The notes under the pieces are model-generated. The model saw only the letters and a program-made list of their open reading frames with translations, had not been told where the DNA came from and did no database searches. The position numbers and the translations under genes are program-made. A DNA stretch of 39,395 nt from Dehalococcoidia bacterium (GTDB lineage Bacteria; Chloroflexota; Dehalococcoidia; Dehalococcoidales; RBG-16-60-22): positions 1-39,395 of the forward strand of contig DUFB01000077.1 in NCBI GenBank assembly GCA_011192005.1, in the 5' to 3' direction. Positions 13,724 through 22,860 of this stretch are shown one piece after another. Position 1 is the first letter of the stretch. Each line of letters opens with the position of its first letter.

Positions 13724-14908
13724 CTACCTTTTGGGCGTAAGGTGGCGGGTATTACGCCAACCGGAAAGACGCGATAAGCCCTTGACCAGCGCCGCATCGG
13801 GAATGGTCAGGGACAGCCGGACGTAACCGTCACCGTTGCGTCCGTACCCTGCTCCGGGAGTAACCGCCACTCCCACCTGCTCTAGGAGATCGGCCGTAAA
13901 GTCCACGGAGTTATAGCCCTCGGGGACTTTAGCCCAGACGTAAAGACTCGCCCTGGGCATCCTCACGTCCAGTCCGATATTCCGGAGCACCTCGACGACC
14001 AGGTCGCGGCGGCGCTGATACACATTATTATGCTCGGCGATGCAATCCTGAGGACCGTTCAGGGCCTCGATTGCCATGTACTGGATAGCTTGCGGTATCC
14101 CTGAATCCAGGTTCGATTTCAGCGTGCGCAGGGCGCCGACCACCTCGCGGTTGCCGACCACCATACCGATACGCCAACCGGTCATGTTATAGCTCTTGGA
14201 AAGCGAGTGAAATTCCACGCCGACGTCCCTGGCGTCGTCAGCCTGCAGGAAACTTGGCGGTTCGTAACCGTCGTACGAAACCTCGGAATACGGCCCATCA
14301 TGACAGACGATAATATCGTGCTTCTTGGCGAACTCAACCACCCGGTTAAAGAAGTCCAGGTCAGCCACGGCGGCGGTAGGATTGTTGGGATAATTAATCC
14401 ACAGCATTTTAGTTGACTTTAATATATTTTCACTTATACCGTTCAAATCGGGTAGGAAATCGTTCTCTTCCTTTAAAGCCACGTAATAAGGCCGACCTCC
14501 GGCAAGGTAGGTGCTGACGGAGTAAACGGGATAACCGGGGTCGGTTACCAGAGCTGTGTCTCCGGGGTCGATAAAACAAAAGGCAATATGCCCTATCCCC
14601 TCCTTGGAGCCGATGAGCGGCAAAACCTCGGTTTCAGGGTTCAATCCCACGCTAAAACGCCGCTGGTACCAGGCAGCGATTGCCCGGCTGAGTTCCGGCA
14701 AGCCGGCGGATTCCGGATAACGATGGTTTTCCGGATTCCGCGCTTCTTTACAGAGTCTCTCGATGATATGAGGAGGCGTGGGAATATCAGGGTCACCGAT
14801 GGCAAAGCTGATGATTTCTTCACCCTTAGCTCTCTTATCGGCGATCTTTTTAGTTATCTCAACAAATAGATACGGTTTTAGTCCGGAGATTCTCTTCGCT
14901 ACTTTCAT
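13724..14908 (-). CDS. dapL: LL-diaminopimelate aminotransferase DapL
   Basis: A 394-residue class I/II PLP aminotransferase. Visible are the N-terminal KRISGLKPYLFVEI, the cofactor-binding WINYPNNPTAAV, HDGPYSEVSYDG, and the PLP-lysine motif SLSKSYNMTGWRIG near residue 238, with a C-terminal YVRLSLTI. These fit the DapL branch that converts tetrahydrodipicolinate directly into LL-diaminopimelate. The adjacent dapF, the next step of lysine biosynthesis, supports the assignment. GAGGTG lies before the ATG, 10 bases after the dapF stop. Known from family: DapL occurs in Dehalococcoidia, chlamydiae, plants and some anaerobes. Confidence 0.9.
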   Translation of the reverse strand: MKVAKRISGLKPYLFVEITKKIADKRAKGEEIISFAIGDPDIPTPPHIIERLCKEARNPENHRYPESAGLPELSRAIAAWYQRRFSVGLNPETEVLPLIGSKEGIGHIAFCFIDPGDTALVTDPGYPVYSVSTYLAGGRPYYVALKEENDFLPDLNGISENILKSTKMLWINYPNNPTAAVADLDFFNRVVEFAKKHDIIVCHDGPYSEVSYDGYEPPSFLQADDARDVGVEFHSLSKSYNMTGWRIGMVVGNREVVGALRTLKSNLDSGIPQAIQYMAIEALNGPQDCIAEHNNVYQRRRDLVVEVLRNIGLDVRMPRASLYVWAKVPEGYNSVDFTADLLEQVGVAVTPGAGYGRNGDGYVRLSLTIPDAALVKGLSRLSGWRNTRHLTPKR

Positions 14909-14918
14909 TAATCACACC

Positions 14919-15779
14919 TCAATCAGGCCATGTCCCTTCGAAGACTATCTCGGCAGGTCCGCCCAGTATTACCTCACCTTCGCCGTTCCACTCTGCGTTC
15001 AATACCCCGCCAGGCAGCTCAATATCAACAATACGCCCGGTATATCCTAATATTTTCGAGGCGACAGCCACAGCACAGGCTCCGGTGCCGCAAGCCAGTG
15101 TCTCACCGACGCCCCTCTCCCAGACGCGCGCTTCCAGCCGGTCTTTACCGGTCACCCGGGCAATTTCAAAGTTTACGCGCCGCGGAAACAGCGACATATT
15201 TTCAACCAGCGGACCAATCTCCGACAGAGGAAATTCAGCCACGGATTGCCGGAGAAAGTGAACTGCGTGGGGATTGCCCATGGAAACCATATTCAGGGTA
15301 AATGCGATACCCTTAACCGTGGTCTTGTGACTCAGCATACCCGTTATGTCAACTATCTCCCCTACCGCCTTCTCGGGGGCAATGGGGATTTCATTAGCTG
15401 CGAAGCGTGGCTTTCCCATATTCGCCTGGAATTTATATACTCTGCCGCGTTTGATTTCCGGCCTGATGCGGTTGATACCGGCGGCCGTTTCAATGGTAAT
15501 TTCATTTACATCCTGTCTGACTTTCCCCTTTTCCATAACATACCTCGCCACGCAACGGAGTCCATTACCACAAGTCTCGGCCTCCGAACCGTCGGCATCA
15601 AAGGTGCGCATGAGAAAATCCGCCTTATCCGAAGGCAGAAGCAAAAGCAGACTATCAGCGCCGACACCAAGATGACGGTCGCAGATAGCTATAGCCAGGC
15701 GGGACCAGTCCCGCTGCATGCCTTCGGCTTCAATCAACACAAAATCGTTGGCAGTGCCCTGTAACTTGGTAAAATCCAT
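14919..15779 (-). CDS. dapF: Diaminopimelate epimerase DapF
   Basis: A 286-residue protein with both catalytic cysteines in their motifs: ETCGNGLRCVARY (first half) and ETLACGTGACAVAVAS (second half). It interconverts LL- and meso-diaminopimelate. ATG 15779 (MDFTKLQGTANDF) matches the usual family start; a TTG at 15797 would add six residues, and neither has a strong ribosome site. It lies between miaA and dapL in a tightly packed minus-strand unit. In cell-wall-less Dehalococcoidia the route serves lysine synthesis, but whether this organism makes peptidoglycan cannot be read from the window. Confidence 0.93.
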   Translation of the reverse strand: MDFTKLQGTANDFVLIEAEGMQRDWSRLAIAICDRHLGVGADSLLLLLPSDKADFLMRTFDADGSEAETCGNGLRCVARYVMEKGKVRQDVNEITIETAAGINRIRPEIKRGRVYKFQANMGKPRFAANEIPIAPEKAVGEIVDITGMLSHKTTVKGIAFTLNMVSMGNPHAVHFLRQSVAEFPLSEIGPLVENMSLFPRRVNFEIARVTGKDRLEARVWERGVGETLACGTGACAVAVASKILGYTGRIVDIELPGGVLNAEWNGEGEVILGGPAEIVFEGTWPD

Positions 15780-15800
15780 CCATGTTCTCGCTTTCAAATA

Positions 15801-16724
15801 CTAACCATCAGCTCTTAAAAATCTACTAACCGCTTCTTCTATATCCGTATTCACGGGACTAGCCACATCGAACCAGCTTATAGCTTCGTCTTTCAACCTG
15901 AACCAAGCATACTGGTGCCGGATTAACCGGTGGGTCTCCATCTTCACCTTATGCCTGACTTCGTCCAGAGACAACTCACCCCTGAGATATTGCCCGACCT
16001 GCCGATAACCAATACCCGACATGGCGGGCAAATTAAAATCATACCCCATTTTGAGGAGATTTTCCACCTCAGCCACCAGTCCGCGGGCGAACATCTCGTC
16101 CACGCGACGGTCAACTATGTCATACAGCCTGGATCTGTCAGTAGTCAAGCCGATGACCAGCGACCTGTATACGGGTGTTTTCTTTTTCCCCTGCCGGGAA
16201 AAGGGCTTCCCGGTACGAGCGTGCACTTCGAGAGCCCGTATCACGCGACGTATGTTATGCGCGTCAATCTTCCGGGCAGCGGCGGGGTCGATTTTAACCA
16301 GTTCCCTATAGAGTACGCCGGCTCCGCCTCCGGCAGCAATCCTCTCTACATTATACCTGAATCGAGAATCGGGCGATACTCTGGGAACCTGCCAGTTTTC
16401 CAGTACCGCTTTCACGTACAGTCCGCTACCACCCACGAGAAGAGGTAAATGACGCCGTTTCTGAATATCCGAGATCGCCTTAAAAGCCAGCTGCTGGTAT
16501 TGAGCCAGACTGAATTCCTCGTCGGGATTAATGATATCGATAAGGTGGTGAGGTATCCTCGATAATTCTTCTGGTGCCGGTTTGGCGGTGCCGATGTCAA
16601 GATAACGGTATACCTGACGACTATCGGCACTGACGATTTCCGCCGGGAAGACCGAGGACAGATACAGAGCCAGCCGGCTCTTACCGATGCCGGTGGGACC
16701 GACTATTGCGACCAGACGCTCCAT
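15801..16724 (-). CDS. miaA: tRNA dimethylallyltransferase MiaA
   Basis: A 307-residue protein with the P-loop GPTGIGKS at residues 9-16, the substrate-binding DSRQVYRYLDIGTAKP and GGSGLYVKAVLENW. The C-terminal region has MSGIGYRQVGQYL and RHQYAWFR. MiaA transfers the dimethylallyl group to A37 of tRNAs that read UNN codons. Dimethylallyl diphosphate is supplied by the MEP pathway, whose first enzyme DXS is encoded nearby at 20048-21952. The gene starts 4 bases after tpiA ends. Confidence 0.95.
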   Translation of the reverse strand: MERLVAIVGPTGIGKSRLALYLSSVFPAEIVSADSRQVYRYLDIGTAKPAPEELSRIPHHLIDIINPDEEFSLAQYQQLAFKAISDIQKRRHLPLLVGGSGLYVKAVLENWQVPRVSPDSRFRYNVERIAAGGGAGVLYRELVKIDPAAARKIDAHNIRRVIRALEVHARTGKPFSRQGKKKTPVYRSLVIGLTTDRSRLYDIVDRRVDEMFARGLVAEVENLLKMGYDFNLPAMSGIGYRQVGQYLRGELSLDEVRHKVKMETHRLIRHQYAWFRLKDEAISWFDVASPVNTDIEEAVSRFLRADG

Positions 16725-16728
16725 TCAA

Positions 16729-17493
16729 TTAGATACGACCTCTGATATCCGCAGTCTGCTTGACGATACTGGTAAAATCGTCAGCTTTGAGGCTGGCGCC
16801 GCCGACCAGAGCCCCATCAATCTCGGGCTGGCGAATCAACTCGGAAATATTATCAGCAGTAACGCTGCCGCCATAGAGAATACGTACGCTATCGGCAACA
16901 TCACTACCATGCTGATAAGAGACTAGTTGCCGGATAAAGCCGATGGTATCGTTAGCCTGAGCACCGGTGGCCGAACGACCGGTGCCGATAGCCCAGACGG
17001 GCTCGTAGGCAATGACCATACCGCTGAGGAAGTGGAGTCGGTCGGAAGATGACGATAGCTGACGGGTGAGGATCTCCTCCGTTTTACCGGCCTCATTCTC
17101 TTCCAGTCTTTCACCGATACATAGTATGGGTTTTATTTCGGCTTCAATGGCGGTCTTTATTTTCCTATCTATAATCTCACCGGACTCATTGAAATACTGC
17201 CGGCGTTCCGAATGCCCGATAATGACATAGTCGCACAATCCTTTGAGCATCAGCGGCGATATTTCCCCGGTATAGGCGCCCTTCTCCTCGTAGAACATGT
17301 TCTGCGCCCCGAGCATAACCGAGCTCCCTTTAAGCACGTCCCTGACCGCCGCCAGCGAAATAAAGGGAGGACAAACCAGCTTATCGACACCTTTTATCTT
17401 ATCAAGCCCGGACAGCATCGATTTGACCAAAGCTACGGCATCATCCAGGGTGGTATTCATTTTCCAGTTACCGGCAATCATTGGTACACGCAT
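16729..17493 (-). CDS. tpiA: Triosephosphate isomerase
   Basis: A 254-residue TIM barrel with the active-site residues in place: Lys in GNWKMN (residues 8-13), His in IIGHSERR and Glu in AYEPVWAIGTG, followed by the flexible loop and the phosphate-binding GGSV. It interconverts dihydroxyacetone phosphate and glyceraldehyde 3-phosphate. ATG 17493 is chosen because AGGAG stands 8 bases before it and MRVPMIAGNWKMN is the normal start; the reading frame is open further upstream but without support. It follows the phosphoglycerate mutase gene by 10 bases. Confidence 0.96.
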   Translation of the reverse strand: MRVPMIAGNWKMNTTLDDAVALVKSMLSGLDKIKGVDKLVCPPFISLAAVRDVLKGSSVMLGAQNMFYEEKGAYTGEISPLMLKGLCDYVIIGHSERRQYFNESGEIIDRKIKTAIEAEIKPILCIGERLEENEAGKTEEILTRQLSSSSDRLHFLSGMVIAYEPVWAIGTGRSATGAQANDTIGFIRQLVSYQHGSDVADSVRILYGGSVTADNISELIRQPEIDGALVGGASLKADDFTSIVKQTADIRGRI

Positions 17494-17503
17494 TTGATTT
17501 CTC

Positions 17504-18718
17504 CTAAGCGCCAAATTTATGCAGCTTGAGGGCATTGGCCATCGCCAGGGGCATTATCTCCGTAGAAGAAAATCTCCCTAATCCGCCGTTTATAAAGGCT
17601 TTCTCGGAAAACTCGGTGACAGCGTCAGGCCGACAGTACTGTGACCATAACAAAACCGGCACGGGGTGCCAGCTGTGTCCTTTGAGTAAGGCAGGCGTAG
17701 AGTGGTCTCCCGTGATTACCAGAACATCAGGCTCAAGTGCGGTCAACTCGGGTAGAACCGCGTCGATTTGCTCCAGTACCTCTACTTTACGGGCAAAATC
17801 ACCATCCTCACCGGCACTATCCGTCCACTTCACGTGAAGGAAGAAAAAGTCATAATCCTTATAATTTTTCTTGAGTACGGCTATTTCTTCGGCTAAAGTA
17901 GTCACCCCGTCAGCCACTTCCATGCCAGCCAGTCGGGCAAGCCCACGGTACATGGGATAGATAGCTATTGCCAGCGGTTTTAACTTGTATATTTCCTGAA
18001 TTATGGGAAGTTTCGGCCGGACGGAAAAACCCCGAAGCAGAACCATATTAGCCGGATGATAATCATATAACACGCTCCTGGCTTCAGCGATGAACTGGTT
18101 GGCTGCTTCAGCCAGTCTGACAGCTCCGGATTCTTTGGGTGAAACCGGCTTGATTTTCAGAGGAGCAACACCCAGTTGCTGGGGGTCAGACTCGGTGACA
18201 TCCGGGGAAAGGAATTCACCATGAAAAATGATGACAAAGCGGTGCTCTCTCACGGGATGGACCGCGATTCTAACTCCCGATAGAGGTATTTCTTCGAGGA
18301 TTTTGCATAACTCGGCACACCTCTCGGTGGAAATTCTTCCGGCACGACGGTCAGCCACTTTACCGTTTTCGTCCAGAGTACAGAAGTTGCCGCGGGCGGC
18401 CACTTCCCCGGGTTTAAGATTGATATCAATGCCGATAGCCTCGAGGACACCCCTGCCGATATTACAACTAACCGGGTCGTATCCGAACAGCGCCAGGTGG
18501 CCCGGAGCGCTGCCCGGGGTGATGCCGCAACCAATAGGGTCAACCATGCCGCAAATCCCCCGAGCCGCCAGCGCGTCTAAATTGGGAAGGTTAGCCATCT
18601 CCAGTTCCGATTTTCCGGTAGTCGGGTCCGGCAGACCGCCAAGCCCGTCGATGGTAAACAAAATAATCTTGCTCTCCGAAGGTCGGGATAATTCTTTCAT
18701 CAATTCAAGGTCAGCCAT
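17504..18718 (-). CDS. apgM: 2,3-bisphosphoglycerate-independent phosphoglycerate mutase, archaeal type
   Basis: An alkaline-phosphatase-superfamily protein of 404 residues. It shows the metal/active-site segments FTIDGLGGLPDPTTGKSELE, the CGITPGSAPGHLALFGYDP serine region, HVKWTDSAGEDGD and the metal-binding ITGDHSTPALLKGHSWHPVP. The length and order fit the archaeal ApgM family, which also occurs in Dehalococcoidia, and not the longer bacterial GpmI. AAGGTG stands before ATG 18718. A GTG at 18727 would overlap the pgk stop (GTGA) and is an alternative that adds three residues. Confidence 0.93.
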   Translation of the reverse strand: MADLELMKELSRPSESKIILFTIDGLGGLPDPTTGKSELEMANLPNLDALAARGICGMVDPIGCGITPGSAPGHLALFGYDPVSCNIGRGVLEAIGIDINLKPGEVAARGNFCTLDENGKVADRRAGRISTERCAELCKILEEIPLSGVRIAVHPVREHRFVIIFHGEFLSPDVTESDPQQLGVAPLKIKPVSPKESGAVRLAEAANQFIAEARSVLYDYHPANMVLLRGFSVRPKLPIIQEIYKLKPLAIAIYPMYRGLARLAGMEVADGVTTLAEEIAVLKKNYKDYDFFFLHVKWTDSAGEDGDFARKVEVLEQIDAVLPELTALEPDVLVITGDHSTPALLKGHSWHPVPVLLWSQYCRPDAVTEFSEKAFINGGLGRFSSTEIMPLAMANALKLHKFGA

Positions 18719-18723
18719 TTCAA

Positions 18724-19926
18724 TCACCTTATTACGGATTGCTTATCCTTTAACAATACCACACCCGGTAATTCCTCGCCGCCGAGGAATTTCAGGGAGG
18801 CGCCACCACCGGTAGAGATAAAGGTAATTTTATCAGCCAGTCCCATGGAGTATATAATCTCCGCAGTAGAACCCCCGCCGATGATAGTGGTAGCACCATG
18901 CTCGGCGATGAACGAGGCGATGGATTTAGTACCTTTAGCGAACTGCGGGATTTCTTCTATGCCCATAGGGCCATTCCAGAATATCGTGCTGGCACCCATG
19001 AGGCCTATGCGGAATTTCTCCACAGTCTCCGGCCCTATATCCACAATCCGCTTGTTTTTATGAATTTTTTCAACGGAAACGACTTCTCCCCTAGCATCAT
19101 TGTCGATTTCATCGGCAACGATTACATCGACGGGAAGGATGATACGGACACCGCTTCTCTCTGCTTCTTTCATTAATTTGGCCGCAACACCGACGCTTTC
19201 CTCTTCCACCAGCGACTCGCCGACTTCACAAGATCTGGCTTTAAGGAAAGTAGCCGCCATACCCCCTCCAATCAAGAGACAGTTGACCTTGCTCATGATA
19301 TTATTCAGCATGCCGACCTTATCGCTGACCTTGGCACCGCCGAAAACGGAGATGAACGGAGGCGTCGGTCTCTCGAGGAGCCCTCCCAGGGTATTTATCT
19401 CCTTTTCCAGCAACAGGCCGGCGACTGCGGGAAGATACTGGGCAATACCGGCTATCGACGCGTGAGCCCGATGGGATGTGCCGAAGGCATCGTTGACAAA
19501 AACATCGCCGAGTCGTGCCAGAGCCCTGGCGAATTCGGCACTACCGGTTTCCTCATCGGAGTGAAAACGGAGGTTCTCCAGAAGCAGAACGTCGCCGCCG
19601 CGTAAAGCCGCCACGGATTTCTCCACTTCAGGTCCGATACAGTTAACGGCGACGCCCACCTGCTGTCCCAGAATCTGAGAAAGTCTCTGAGCAACCGGAG
19701 CAAGACGCAGCTCGTTGACAATCTTACCTTTCGGCCTGCCCAGATGAGATATCAGAATTACCCGGGCATTACGCTCAATCAGGTACTTGATAGTGGGCAG
19801 AGCCGCCCTGATACGGCTGTCATCGGTGATAGCCCCGGTAGCAACATCCACGGGAACATTAAAGTCAACCCGTACCAGCACCCGTTTATCAGCGACTTCT
19901 ATATCCCTGACGGTCATTTTATTCAT
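18724..19926 (-). CDS. pgk: Phosphoglycerate kinase
   Basis: A 400-residue kinase with the standard landmarks: VLVRVDFNVP at the N-terminus, SHLGRPKG, the NDAFGTSHRAHAS segment, GGAKVSDKVGMLNN, and the ATP-site GGGSTAEII with STGGGASLKFLGG near the C-terminus. It converts 1,3-bisphosphoglycerate and ADP to 3-phosphoglycerate and ATP. It is the first gene of the minus-strand glycolysis block pgk-apgM-tpiA. A GGAG lies 9 bases before the ATG. Glyceraldehyde-3-phosphate dehydrogenase is not part of the cluster. Confidence 0.97.
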   Translation of the reverse strand: MNKMTVRDIEVADKRVLVRVDFNVPVDVATGAITDDSRIRAALPTIKYLIERNARVILISHLGRPKGKIVNELRLAPVAQRLSQILGQQVGVAVNCIGPEVEKSVAALRGGDVLLLENLRFHSDEETGSAEFARALARLGDVFVNDAFGTSHRAHASIAGIAQYLPAVAGLLLEKEINTLGGLLERPTPPFISVFGGAKVSDKVGMLNNIMSKVNCLLIGGGMAATFLKARSCEVGESLVEEESVGVAAKLMKEAERSGVRIILPVDVIVADEIDNDARGEVVSVEKIHKNKRIVDIGPETVEKFRIGLMGASTIFWNGPMGIEEIPQFAKGTKSIASFIAEHGATTIIGGGSTAEIIYSMGLADKITFISTGGGASLKFLGGEELPGVVLLKDKQSVIR

Positions 19927-19952
19927 TTAGATATCTCCAGTAAAACACAATA

Positions 19953-19985
19953 TAAAAAATCAGGCGTAATTTGCTGCGCCTGATT
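19953..19985 (-). terminator. Rho-independent terminator of dxs
   Basis: On the minus strand AATCAGGCG and CGCCTGATT (arms 19958-19966 and 19977-19985) form a 9-base-pair stem around a 10-base loop, followed by a run of T. It separates dxs from pgk, so pgk needs a promoter within or after this region. Confidence 0.85.
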
Positions 19986-20047
19986 AAAATTTCCTCATCC
20001 GGACATATTCCGTATCGACAATCCGCAACGGTATTTTCATAATACAA

Positions 20048-21952
20048 TTACGTCGCCTTAGCTTTATCGGGTTTTTTCGGCTCTTTATCCGGGCTGTATT
20101 CAGGGAATAACCTAAGGGTCTGCCTTACTATCCCGTCGGCATCCAGTCCGTATTTAGCCCGTAAGAATGCCTGCGAGCCATGCTCGATAAATCGATCAGG
20201 AATACCTATCCTGGTTACTCTAACATCGGATATACCCGATTCCTGGAGTAAACAGGCAACACTGCTGCCAAATCCACCGACAAGCACGTTTTCCTCTACG
20301 GTTACCACGCGTTTGATACGACCGGCTAAATCACAAATAAGAGAGGAGTCCAGTGGTTTTGCGAAACGCGCATTAACAACGTTAGCTTCAATTTCCAGGG
20401 AAGCCAGCCTCTCAGCGGCTTCTCTGGCAGGCGTCACCATGGAACCCAGAGCCAGAATAGCCACGTCCTCACCGTACCTGACAACTTCGCCTTTACCAAC
20501 GGGTATCTCATATAATGTGGTATCCAGCTCTACACCCAGACCGGCACTGCGCGGATACCTTACCGCCATCGGCAGGCCAGATTTTACCGCGGTATAAAGC
20601 AGATGCTGAAGCTCATTTTCATCTTCAGGCGCCGCCACAACCAGGTTGGGTATCAGGCTCAGATAGGATAAATCAAAAGTCCCCTGATGCGTCTTGCCAT
20701 CATCGCCGACAATCCCTCCCCGGTCAATAGCCAGCACCACCGGAAGGTTCTGAAGGCAAACATCGTGGATTATCTGGTCGAAAGACCGCTGGAGGAAGGT
20801 GGAATAGATGGCAACGACGGGTATGTAGCCCTGCGTTGCCAGACCGGCGGCGAAGGTTACAGCATGCTGTTCGCAGATGCCGACATCAAAGACACGGCCA
20901 GGAAATTCAGCCTCAACAACGCTGAGGCAATTACCCTCGGGCATGGCGGGGGTAATAACCACCAGTTTCGGCTCCTCACGAGCCAGTTTCAGGATTGTCT
21001 GGGCAAAGACTTCACTGTAGGTCGGGATTTCTTTTTCGGTTTTACATTCGGCCGATATGCCGTGGAAATATACCGCGTCACTCTCCGCGGGCTGGTATCC
21101 TTTACCTTTGATAGTAACAGTATGAACAAGGGTCGGACCCCGGTAAGCATCACGCACCCGGGTCAATGCCGTTTCCAGATCATGAATATTGTGTCCATCG
21201 ATGGGGCCGACGTAAGAAAAACCCAGCGCTTCCCAGATAGGTGTCGGCGCCAGCAGTTCTTTGATTCTCTCCTCGATTAACTGGCTGAGTTTCCAGATTT
21301 TTTTACCGAAGGGAAGCCTGGTAACTATCTTTTCGCCGCGATTTTTCACTTTACGCAGTCGCCGGTTCAACCGCACACGGCTCAACACCTTGGCGATGGC
21401 CCCGACTGTCGGAGAAATGGACATACCATTATCGTTAAGCACCACGATAAGCCTAGGACTGAGATGTCCTGCCTGGTTCAGCGCCTCGTATGCCATCCCG
21501 GCAGTAATGGCACCATCACCGATGACGGCAATTACGTGATAGTTATCACCGGCAAGGTCTCGGGCAGTAACCATGCCCAGAGCCGCCGATATGGAGGTAC
21601 TGGCATGGCCGGCCCCAAAAGGGTCATACTCGCTTTCTTCACGACTGGTAAAACCGGATAAACCCTCGTACTGGCGGAGGGTGTTAAAACGATTTTTTCT
21701 GCCGGTAAGAAGCTTATGAACGTAGCTCTGATGCCCGACATCCCAGATAATTTTATCATCGGGACTGGAAAATACCCTGTGCAGGGCGATGGTGAGTTCG
21801 ACGACACCCAAGTTGGATGCCATATGTCCGCCGGTTGTGGTCACCGTGGAGACGATTTCATGCCTTAGTTCATCCGCCAGTTTCTCCAGCGCTGGTAATG
21901 CTAATCCTTTCAAATCAGCGGGGCTATTGATTTTATCAAGCAATCTCGGCAT
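20048..21952 (-). CDS. dxs: 1-deoxy-D-xylulose-5-phosphate synthase
   Basis: A 634-residue transketolase-like enzyme. Visible are DVGHQSYVHKLLTGR, the thiamine-diphosphate motif GDGAITAGMAYEALN with VLNDNGMSIS, the pyrimidine-domain CEQHAVTFAAG and YSTFLQRSFDQ, and DRGGIVGDDGKTHQG. It condenses pyruvate and glyceraldehyde 3-phosphate, the first step of the MEP isoprenoid pathway. The C-terminal tail is short, Lys- and Pro-rich. No Shine-Dalgarno precedes the ATG. TATAAG lies 6 bases upstream, so a leaderless transcript is possible. It is followed by its own terminator. Confidence 0.95.
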   Translation of the reverse strand: MPRLLDKINSPADLKGLALPALEKLADELRHEIVSTVTTTGGHMASNLGVVELTIALHRVFSSPDDKIIWDVGHQSYVHKLLTGRKNRFNTLRQYEGLSGFTSREESEYDPFGAGHASTSISAALGMVTARDLAGDNYHVIAVIGDGAITAGMAYEALNQAGHLSPRLIVVLNDNGMSISPTVGAIAKVLSRVRLNRRLRKVKNRGEKIVTRLPFGKKIWKLSQLIEERIKELLAPTPIWEALGFSYVGPIDGHNIHDLETALTRVRDAYRGPTLVHTVTIKGKGYQPAESDAVYFHGISAECKTEKEIPTYSEVFAQTILKLAREEPKLVVITPAMPEGNCLSVVEAEFPGRVFDVGICEQHAVTFAAGLATQGYIPVVAIYSTFLQRSFDQIIHDVCLQNLPVVLAIDRGGIVGDDGKTHQGTFDLSYLSLIPNLVVAAPEDENELQHLLYTAVKSGLPMAVRYPRSAGLGVELDTTLYEIPVGKGEVVRYGEDVAILALGSMVTPAREAAERLASLEIEANVVNARFAKPLDSSLICDLAGRIKRVVTVEENVLVGGFGSSVACLLQESGISDVRVTRIGIPDRFIEHGSQAFLRAKYGLDADGIVRQTLRLFPEYSPDKEPKKPDKAKAT

Positions 21953-22168
21953 TATCGTCTTATAAAGTAAATAAACCTGCCGTTTTTATACTATCAATGA
22001 ACTTGAAGAAATGTCAAGCAAAAAAGCCCTTTCCTACCCTGCCCGTAAAGCTCCCTTGACTCTATTCACAAGGTTCTGATAGACTCACGGAGAACACCCA
22101 GATCCAGGTGTCTGTTTACTTTTTGATGAATTCTCCGGAGGTAGACGTATCCCGAGAATATTATAGTG

Positions 22169-22651
22169 ATGGACATAGTTGAGATCCTGATAATCATAGG
22201 CACCGCAGCTTCGCCGATAATAGAGCTTAGAGGCGCTATCCCCATCGCCATAGGGAGATACCATTTCACCTGGTTCTACGCCTACCTGTTCAGCGTAATC
22301 GGTAATATTATCCCCGTTCCTTTTCTCCTCGGCTTTCTCGAAGGCATTATCGCATTGTTGAGCAAGGTACACTTTCTGGACAGGATAATCCAGTGGTTTC
22401 TCACCAAGACCAGGCAGAGAGGAAAAATAGTTGAGAGATACGAGCGTTTCGGCCTGGCGTTATTCGTGGCCATACCATTACCCATTACCGGTGCCTGGAC
22501 AGGTTCTATACTGGCATTTCTGATGGGACTGAAATTCAAACATGCCCTGGTATCAATAATCGCGGGAGTGCTCATAGCCGGAGCAATCGTGGTCAGCGCT
22601 ACCGTCCTGGGATGGGCAGTCGCCGATATATTTACCAAGCCCGTAGACTAG
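22169..22651 (+). CDS. Small multi-drug export protein family (PF06695-like)
   Basis: A 160-residue integral membrane protein with about four hydrophobic segments. It has the family's opening SPIIELRGAIPIAIG and the second-half VAIPLPITGAWTGSILAFLMG, two half-helix-like conserved stretches as in SNARE-associated or DedA-like folds. The family name is historic and no transport substrate is proven. A GTG precedes the ATG by one codon. The only good ribosome site (GGAGG at about 22137) is too far away, and TATTAT lies just upstream, so the mode of initiation is unclear. It is divergent from dxs. Confidence 0.8.
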   Translation: MDIVEILIIIGTAASPIIELRGAIPIAIGRYHFTWFYAYLFSVIGNIIPVPFLLGFLEGIIALLSKVHFLDRIIQWFLTKTRQRGKIVERYERFGLALFVAIPLPITGAWTGSILAFLMGLKFKHALVSIIAGVLIAGAIVVSATVLGWAVADIFTKPVD

Positions 22652-22685
22652 CACCGGATGATTCTTGATGTAACTGACGAACTAC

Positions 22686-22714
22686 TTGTTTTACCGTGTG
22701 TTTTATCGTAAAAT
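22686..22714 (+). promoter_or_regulatory. Promoter of tRNA-Arg with dyad
   Basis: TTGTTT (22686-22691), 17 bases and TAAAAT (22709-22714). CGTAAA-A-TTTACG is a perfect dyad around the -10, and the 19-base block from 22707 matches the tRNA-Gly promoter block at 17 positions. Confidence 0.75.
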
Positions 22715-22731
22715 TTACGTGTGATTCGTGC

Positions 22732-22808
22732 GTCCCTGTAGCTCAGTTGGACAGAGCGGCTGCCTTCTAAGCAGCGGGTCGTGGGTTCGAATCCCTCCAG
22801 GGACGCCA
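22732..22808 (+). tRNA. tRNA-Arg (anticodon TCT)
   Basis: The acceptor stem GTCCCTG/CAGGGAC, D arm GCTC...GAGC, anticodon loop CTTCTAA, T arm GTGGG-TTCGAAT-CCCTC, discriminator G and encoded CCA are all intact. From the anticodon loop to CCA it is repeated at 27093-27137, so it is the left attachment site of an inserted element. Confidence 0.97.
22764..22808 (+). repeat. Attachment core attL inside tRNA-Arg
   Basis: The 45 bases from CTTCTAAG in the anticodon loop to the encoded CCA are identical to 27093-27137. Tyrosine recombinases commonly use exactly this half of a tRNA gene as the crossover site. Confidence 0.85.
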
Positions 22809-22860
22809 GAATAGCTTCGATTTTTACCCATTTTTAAGGTTCCTCCTTTCACTCTATCCT

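Noticed and set aside
18228-18815. Plus-strand reading of 195 codons across apgM and pgk.
   Set aside because: Ser/Arg/Pro-rich shadow of two certain minus-strand genes.
20687-21280. Plus-strand reading of 197 codons inside dxs.
   Set aside because: Shadow of a certain dxs gene; no ribosome site and no recognisable domain.
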